DNA of 27,033 nucleotides from a virus. The notes under the pieces are model-generated. The model ran no database searches, was not told the DNA's origin, and saw only the letters and a list, made by a program, of their open reading frames with translations. Of this stretch, positions 23,103 through 27,033 are shown one piece after another. The stretch is taken from IMG/VR virus record IMGVR_UViG_3300017697_003622, positions 1-27,033 of that record, one strand, 5' to 3'. The position numbers were made by a program, and so were the translations under genes. Numbering within the stretch: position 1 is the first letter of the stretch; each line of letters begins with the position of its first letter.

Positions 23103-24107
23103 ATGAAAATTTTTATAACAGGCGTCGCAGGTTTTTTAGGTTCACACCTAGCAGACTTAATGATCGCCCAAGGCCATAAAGTTGCTGGCAATGACAACAT
23201 GATCGGCGGGTATGCAGATAATGTGCCACAAGGTGTAGAGTTTCATCAGGTAGATTGTTGTGATTTAGAAAACTTAACCAAAGCAATGGAAGGCTGTGAC
23301 ATTGTGTATCACACCGCCGCCACTGCTTACGAAGGACTGTCTGTTTTTTCTCCTGTGCTTGTCACAAGGAATATATTTGAAGCGTCAGTTACAACTATTA
23401 CAGCGGCAATAAGAAACAACGTAAAACGTATAGTGTACTGTTCAAGCATGGCAAGATATGGCCATCATGATAAAATGCCATACAGAGAAGATTACGAATG
23501 CCGTCCTCAAGATCCATATGGTATTGCTAAAAAAGCCGGTGAGGATGTTCTAAAAAATTTATGTGAAACACACGGAGTTGAGTATGTGATTGCTGTTCCA
23601 CACAACATAGTTGGCCCAAGACAGAAGTATGACGATCCATTTAGGAACGTTATGTCCATTATGCTTAACAGAATGTTACAAGGAAAACAACCTATCATAT
23701 ACGGCGACGGCGAGCAACAGAGATGTTTTAGTTACATTGATGACTGTTTGTATTGTCTAAACGCTCTTGCTTTTCAAGAAGACGTAGTTGGGGAAGTTGT
23801 CAACATTGGCCCTGATGAGGAATCTTGCACAATCAATGATTTAGCCGAAATGTGTGCCAACGAAACAGGACTAAATTTAGATGTGTTATATCATAAGGAT
23901 AGACCACAAGAAGTCAAGATCGCAGTTTGTTCATCAGACAAAGCAAGAAAGTTATTAGGTTATAAAACGTCTACAAATGTAAGACAATCGGTGCAAAAAA
24001 CTGCCGAGTATATCAGGACTAGAGGAACAAAGAAGTTTCAATACCATTTGCCTTTAGAAATTGTAAACGATAAAACACCAGACACCTGGAAGAATAAATT
24101 GATATGA
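23103..24107 (+). CDS. NAD-dependent epimerase/dehydratase (extended SDR)
   Basis: The 334-aa protein has the Rossmann motif GVAGFLGS (7-14), catalytic SSMARYG (114-120) and YGIAK (Tyr139, Lys143), and FSYIDD and VVNIGPDE further on, as in UDP-glucose 4-epimerase and related NDP-sugar enzymes. A C-terminal extension of about 25 residues follows the last conserved block. It interconverts or modifies an NDP-sugar; the exact substrate (4-epimerase, dehydratase or decarboxylase) is not readable. With the nucleotidyltransferase at 2537-3274 it could supply a modified donor. Its stop overlaps the GT-A copy 2 start by 4 nt. Confidence 0.9.
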   Translation: MKIFITGVAGFLGSHLADLMIAQGHKVAGNDNMIGGYADNVPQGVEFHQVDCCDLENLTKAMEGCDIVYHTAATAYEGLSVFSPVLVTRNIFEASVTTITAAIRNNVKRIVYCSSMARYGHHDKMPYREDYECRPQDPYGIAKKAGEDVLKNLCETHGVEYVIAVPHNIVGPRQKYDDPFRNVMSIMLNRMLQGKQPIIYGDGEQQRCFSYIDDCLYCLNALAFQEDVVGEVVNIGPDEESCTINDLAEMCANETGLNLDVLYHKDRPQEVKIAVCSSDKARKLLGYKTSTNVRQSVQKTAEYIRTRGTKKFQYHLPLEIVNDKTPDTWKNKLI

Positions 24108-24817
24108 TATCGTTTTGTTGCCCATCTAGGGGCAGGCCAAAACTTGCTAAAAGACTTGTAGATACCGCTATCAGTACACAAAAAGGAGACACAGAATTTT
24201 TGTTTTACCTCAACGAAGATGATGAGAAATTAGAAGAATACAAAGACTTGTTAGACGAAAAACATTATACAGTTGGGCCAAATCAATCAACTTGTTACAG
24301 TTGGAATTTAATGTGCGATAAAGCATCACATGACGTAGTAATGCTAATGGGTGATGATGTGCAAGTAAAAACAAAGGACTGGGATCAACTGATTACAGAC
24401 GAAATTAACAGGTACGATGACAAGATATTAATGGTTGTACCTTCTGATGGCAAACCAAAAAACAAACATTTAGGCAATGAACCTATGCTGTGGCCAGATG
24501 AAAAATTACCTGCGGCACATTTTGCTGTTCATAAAAATTGGACAAACACATTAGGTTACCTTGCTCCGGTTTTCTTTTGGCACTGGCATGTTGATTCTTA
24601 CACACAAAAAGTTGCACGGAAACTAAACAGGTGCATGTACATACCCACAGTAGAATTCAAAACGAAAAAAATACTAGACGATGATGCTGGCAAACAGATA
24701 CGAAAAAATTTAAATATCGCTCAAAGAGATGAATTTGTTTGGACAAAGGTAAGATCTAGACATATGCTCGGAGATGTTACAGCATTAAAAAACTTTATTG
24801 AATCACGAACTGAATAA
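24104..24817 (+). CDS. GT-A fold glycosyltransferase-like protein (GT2-like), copy 2
   Basis: The 237-aa protein is a paralog of the gene at 625-1326: PSRGRP (7-12), YLNEDDE (35-41), VGPNQSTCYSW, MGDD with acidic Asp84-Asp85, KDWDQ, and FFWHWHVDSY (157-166). The GDD here is a better match to the DxD metal site than the GDE of copy 1. GT2-like sugar transfer is the likely activity. It is the last gene of the rightward half, overlapping the epimerase start region by 4 nt and the convergent GT8-like gene by 15 nt at the 3' ends. Confidence 0.75.
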   Translation: MISFCCPSRGRPKLAKRLVDTAISTQKGDTEFLFYLNEDDEKLEEYKDLLDEKHYTVGPNQSTCYSWNLMCDKASHDVVMLMGDDVQVKTKDWDQLITDEINRYDDKILMVVPSDGKPKNKHLGNEPMLWPDEKLPAAHFAVHKNWTNTLGYLAPVFFWHWHVDSYTQKVARKLNRCMYIPTVEFKTKKILDDDAGKQIRKNLNIAQRDEFVWTKVRSRHMLGDVTALKNFIESRTE

Positions 24818-25477
24818 ATTTATAAGTTCTTTTTTCCAGTCATCGCTATACTCACAATCTCGGTAACCATCAAACCATGGGCCACCTTCTGTGTAGTGTA
24901 ATATTTTTGGTGTGCCGTTTCTTGGTTCTTTGTACCAACCTACTAACCAATTATATTCTAAAGGTAATGATCCTATTTCGTTATCATCTAGCCAACTGAA
25001 CCTGTGCAGGAACTTTGGTGATTCTTCATTGAGAAGTTCTGGTGTTAATATTTTGTTTTTTGGATGTTCACAGTTCCACAAAACCATGCTTGACCAGTTC
25101 TTCCTGGGATATGATGTTTGCACCTGTCCATCCATTTTTGTTGTCTCTTTTGGAGTGTAGTCGTGTTGTACTACAACAACTGCTTTCGAGTTATCACAAT
25201 ATTTCACGAGCTCGTGGCTTGGTATCTTCCAAAGGAAATCACAGTCACAGAACACTGCCCACCCTTTGAAATCATTCATGTAAGGCACGAAGAATCTAGT
25301 GAACGTGAATTCAGTTGATGCCAACTTGTCCACTGGCCTAGTGTAAAGTCCTTGATCTCGCATCTGTTTTTGCTTTAGGGGAATAACTTCTGCTGATGCA
25401 TCTCTACGCTTGATACTATGCTCACACACTTGGTATGCTATATCTTCTCTGCTGTCATGCCCTACGTAAATTTTCAT
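24803..25477 (-). CDS. GT8-like glycosyltransferase (start at 25477)
   Basis: An in-frame ATG 36 nt upstream exists, but the ATG at 25477 gives the 4-nt ATGA overlap with the HAD gene seen elsewhere here. It also starts the protein at the expected beta-strand (MKIYVGHDSRE). The 224-aa product has AVFCDCD with Asp78-x-Asp80 as the metal site, TEFTFTRFFVP upstream as in GT8 LPS galactosyl/glucosyltransferases, then SSMVLWNCEHP and LHYTEGGPWFDGY (the GT8 H-x-x-G-x-KPW-like end). Likely role: sugar transfer to a lipid- or protein-linked acceptor. It closes the island on the right. Confidence 0.8.
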   Translation of the reverse strand: MKIYVGHDSREDIAYQVCEHSIKRRDASAEVIPLKQKQMRDQGLYTRPVDKLASTEFTFTRFFVPYMNDFKGWAVFCDCDFLWKIPSHELVKYCDNSKAVVVVQHDYTPKETTKMDGQVQTSYPRKNWSSMVLWNCEHPKNKILTPELLNEESPKFLHRFSWLDDNEIGSLPLEYNWLVGWYKEPRNGTPKILHYTEGGPWFDGYRDCEYSDDWKKELINLFSS

Positions 25478-26103
25478 TTTCTTCCTGAGACTATTTGGTG
25501 TATGTCTTTCCAATTACTTACACGGATAATGTCAGGATGATTAAAGTCTTGATTATATGGTTGGCTCATTAATATAGGCTTTAAACCGTATTTGAGCCCG
25601 GCTACAGCGTTGGCAGGCTTGTCCTCGACCCAATACAGTCCGGTATTGTGGAACTCCGCTAATGCACTGTCTTTGTCTGCTCCTGTGCCCAGTATATGGT
25701 AATTTGTGAACACATGATCACCAAACAGTTCGCCCAATCTTCGTTTACGTAATTCCTGTGCCGGTATGTCTGATGTTTGAGATGTTATTGGTATGAATGT
25801 CCAACCCTCTGCCGCTAACAGTTTTACCCATGTCTGTGATTCCAACATTGGACGCTGTGTGCCCATCCATGCACTCCTATTAAACTCTCTTATACATATT
25901 CTTATTTCGTTTTTTGTTAATCCAAATCTTTCTTCCATCCAATATGTGTTTTGTTTGTCTGGTAGTAGTCTATAAGGGTGATATCTTGCACCTCTCTCAT
26001 CAAACAGTGTTTTTTGTAACATCCATTTTGTGAAATGGTATTCCCATTCCAACAGCACACCGTCTACATCTGTGAGTATTATTCTATTATTTGATATCGG
26101 CAT
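25474..26103 (-). CDS. HAD-superfamily phosphatase-like protein, copy 2
   Basis: The 209-aa protein has TDVDGVLLEW with Asp12 and Asp14, motif II PITSQ, a Lys-containing KDSALAEF, and motif IV YWVEDKPANA. The end SNWKDIHQI and the SQPYNQDF segment match the HAD protein at 1993-2556, so they are paralogs. Here too the HAD gene is directly followed by a glycosyltransferase gene. Substrate is unknown; a sugar phosphate or nucleotide phosphate is likely. The start overlaps the UvsY-like gene by 17 nt. It contains a longer cap (residues about 25-75) than copy 1. Confidence 0.8.
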   Translation of the reverse strand: MPISNNRIILTDVDGVLLEWEYHFTKWMLQKTLFDERGARYHPYRLLPDKQNTYWMEERFGLTKNEIRICIREFNRSAWMGTQRPMLESQTWVKLLAAEGWTFIPITSQTSDIPAQELRKRRLGELFGDHVFTNYHILGTGADKDSALAEFHNTGLYWVEDKPANAVAGLKYGLKPILMSQPYNQDFNHPDIIRVSNWKDIHQIVSGRK

Positions 26104-26548
26104 CTTCCATTCCTGCTACTCTCAATTTAACAATGTTTGTTATCTGCCATTGTTTTTGATCTAAACCTTTGGTGATGCCTAACCATTGATTCCTTATCAA
26201 TGCAAAGTCATTTATAATTTTATCCATGTCAACGACATCGTCTTCACCGTCCACATACTTCTCTGCATCTCTACTTGATAACGCTCTGTTATAATTTTCT
26301 AGGTATTTTCTGAAGGTCTTTGATCTTAACCTTCGTAATTCTATGTTTAGATATTCTAGTATTGCTTCTAATTGTTGTAGTTGACTGAATCTTTCTTCGA
26401 CTATTCCAGGTAATGATGCACTAGCTCTTTCCAGATTACCGTATATCTTGCACTGCTTTTTGGCTTCTAGTAATTCCTTATCAAAGTATGCTACACAGTC
26501 TGGTATCTTGTCTAGGTTCCTGCTAACTTCGTTGTACCAGTTTATCAT
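26087..26548 (-). CDS. UvsY-like recombination mediator candidate / conserved helical protein
   Basis: The 153-aa protein is all helical with a coiled-coil-like centre (EERFSQLQQLEAILEYLNIE) and a second half reading YLENYNRAL, KYVDGEDDVVDM, GLDQKQWQI and VKLRVAGMED. The last part resembles the T4 UvsY C-terminal region (a D-V pair, LD.I..R...I, then R...AG). UvsY loads the UvsX recombinase on gp32-coated ssDNA. The gene lies two genes downstream of a UvsX/RecA-like C-terminus, which supports the idea. UvsY of T4 is 137 aa. The similarity is judged by eye and is weak, so a conserved phage protein of unknown role is the fallback. Confidence 0.45.
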   Translation of the reverse strand: MINWYNEVSRNLDKIPDCVAYFDKELLEAKKQCKIYGNLERASASLPGIVEERFSQLQQLEAILEYLNIELRRLRSKTFRKYLENYNRALSSRDAEKYVDGEDDVVDMDKIINDFALIRNQWLGITKGLDQKQWQITNIVKLRVAGMEDADIK

Positions 26549-26784
26549 TCATCAGCATCGCCGTAGCCCATGTCATCGGAATCTTCTTCCTCAAACACAG
26601 TATTAACGGCTTCCTCTAGTTTTGGATCAAGCTCTGCAGATCCTCTGAGTACATCATGCTCCACTCCTATATCTTCTAGGCTTTTAATGAAATCAATAGC
26701 ACAGTCTAATTTCTGTCTTTCAGGAATATAATGTATAATGGAGTTCCACAATCGTTCAATATCGGCGTGATCAAAGTCTATCAT
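26545..26784 (-). CDS. Small acidic protein, 79 aa
   Basis: Family not recognised. The first 45 residues look helical (DIERLWNSIIHYIPERQKLDCAIDF). The rest is highly acidic (FEEEDSDDMGYGDADE). It is coupled to both neighbours: a 1-nt overlap with the UvsX-like stop and a 4-nt overlap with the UvsY-like start. The acidic tail could mimic DNA or bind a basic partner, but nothing confirms it. Confidence 0.7.
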   Translation of the reverse strand: MIDFDHADIERLWNSIIHYIPERQKLDCAIDFIKSLEDIGVEHDVLRGSAELDPKLEEAVNTVFEEEDSDDMGYGDADE

Positions 26785-27032
26785 TATTTTTCTTTTTTAG
26801 TTTTTGTTTTAGGTGCTACATCAACTTCGATAGGAGCATCAGTGTCTTCTTTGTCAGCGAAGTCTGTTTCTTCTTCGAAGTCTGCCATTAGCATATCTAA
26901 TTTATCACCGATCCATTGTTTTCTAAAGTCGATATGTTCTTTACCTGCTTTATCAATGTATTTCAGTCTGTTTCCTTGTTGCACTAGTACACCTTTCTTC
27001 TCAAATAGGTCAACTAGTCCACTGTATGGGTT
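26784..27032 (-). CDS. uvsX: UvsX/RecA-like recombinase, C-terminal end (5' truncated by window)
   Basis: The reading frame is open to the right edge. A GTG at 26984 is inside coding sequence, so the start lies outside the window. The visible start NPYSGLVDLFEKKGVL, followed by GNRLKYIDKAGKEH, resembles the RecA C-terminal domain (E. coli: INFYGELVDL... with Y.YKGEK). It ends with an acidic stretch and a Lys-rich tail, as RecA-type recombinases end in acidic tails. UvsX is the T4 strand-exchange protein for recombination-dependent replication. The downstream UvsY-like candidate fits. Only about 82 residues are visible and no Walker motif is in view, so this is moderate. Confidence 0.58.
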   Translation of the reverse strand, partial: NPYSGLVDLFEKKGVLVQQGNRLKYIDKAGKEHIDFRKQWIGDKLDMLMADFEEETDFADKEDTDAPIEVDVAPKTKTKKEK

Positions 27033-27033
27033 C

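Noticed and set aside
25478-25513. In-frame upstream ATG at 25513 for the GT8-like gene
   Set aside because: It adds 12 residues before the expected first beta-strand and breaks the ATGA stop/start overlap with the HAD gene.
1-27033. CRISPR arrays, tRNA or rRNA genes, insertion sequences, integrase or attachment sites
   Set aside because: Reading the window by eye showed no regularly spaced repeats, no cloverleaf-like sequence, no transposase or integrase motifs. A short or degenerate tRNA could still be missed without a covariance-model search.

Overview
The window looks like part of the genome of a T4-like (myovirus) phage of an AT-rich marine Gram-negative bacterium. It encodes a T4-type replication and recombination set: primase gp61, helicase gp41, helicase UvsW, a gp62-like clamp-loader subunit, and at the right edge a UvsX/RecA-like C-terminus with a UvsY-like candidate. 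Genes are tightly packed with 1-20 nt overlaps. There is a T4-late-type TATAAATA box, and no integrase, rRNA or tRNA gene is visible. The marine assignment and the host (possibly SAR11-like) are inferences from AT-richness and general resemblance to marine T4-like phages; no single gene settles the host.

Layout, left to right. (1) 2-520, plus strand: the 3' end of an outer-membrane beta-barrel (porin-like) gene, followed by a 104-nt gap with a small hairpin. (2) 5755-625, minus strand: primase, helicase, sugar nucleotidyltransferase, HAD phosphatase, purine nucleoside phosphorylase, GT-A glycosyltransferase; a TTGACA-17-TAAAAT promoter lies just upstream. (3) 6572-5769, minus: a virion-type beta-rich protein behind a TATAAATA box; 6605-6979, plus: an unknown protein. 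(4) 12550-6976, minus: an operon behind a near-consensus sigma70 promoter, with a HARP-like-domain protein, UvsW, unknown small proteins, a gp62-like protein, a zinc-finger protein and a striking 196-aa DnaE (Pol III alpha)-like mini-protein. (5) 12615-13097, plus: a SprT-like metalloprotease. (6) 13083-25477: a 12.4-kb glycan island of 14 genes. Eight are transcribed leftward (GT61, two capsule-type GT-B, asparagine-synthetase-like, sulfotransferase, GT-A, a third GT-B, GT42/DUF115-like). Five are transcribed rightward from a shared 39-nt divergent promoter region at 20945-20983 (SGNH hydrolase, a fourth GT-B, FkbM methyltransferase, NAD-dependent epimerase, GT-A). A GT8-like gene closes it, converging from the right. 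(7) 27032-25474, minus: UvsX-like C-terminus, an acidic small protein, a UvsY-like candidate and a second HAD phosphatase.

The island is the most remarkable content. It carries sugar activation and epimerisation, amidation, sulfation, methylation and acyl-editing candidates plus at least eight glycosyltransferase-like proteins. It has no visible flippase, polymerase or polyprenyl-phosphate sugar transferase. That composition fits synthesis or decoration of an oligosaccharide on a host-derived or virion acceptor better than a complete polysaccharide pathway. Four of its GT-B proteins are paralogs in two subfamilies. A GT-A gene and a HAD gene inside or beside the island each have a second copy in the left operon, so the two regions share a history.

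Every gap between genes is shorter than 300 nt. The longest is 521-624.
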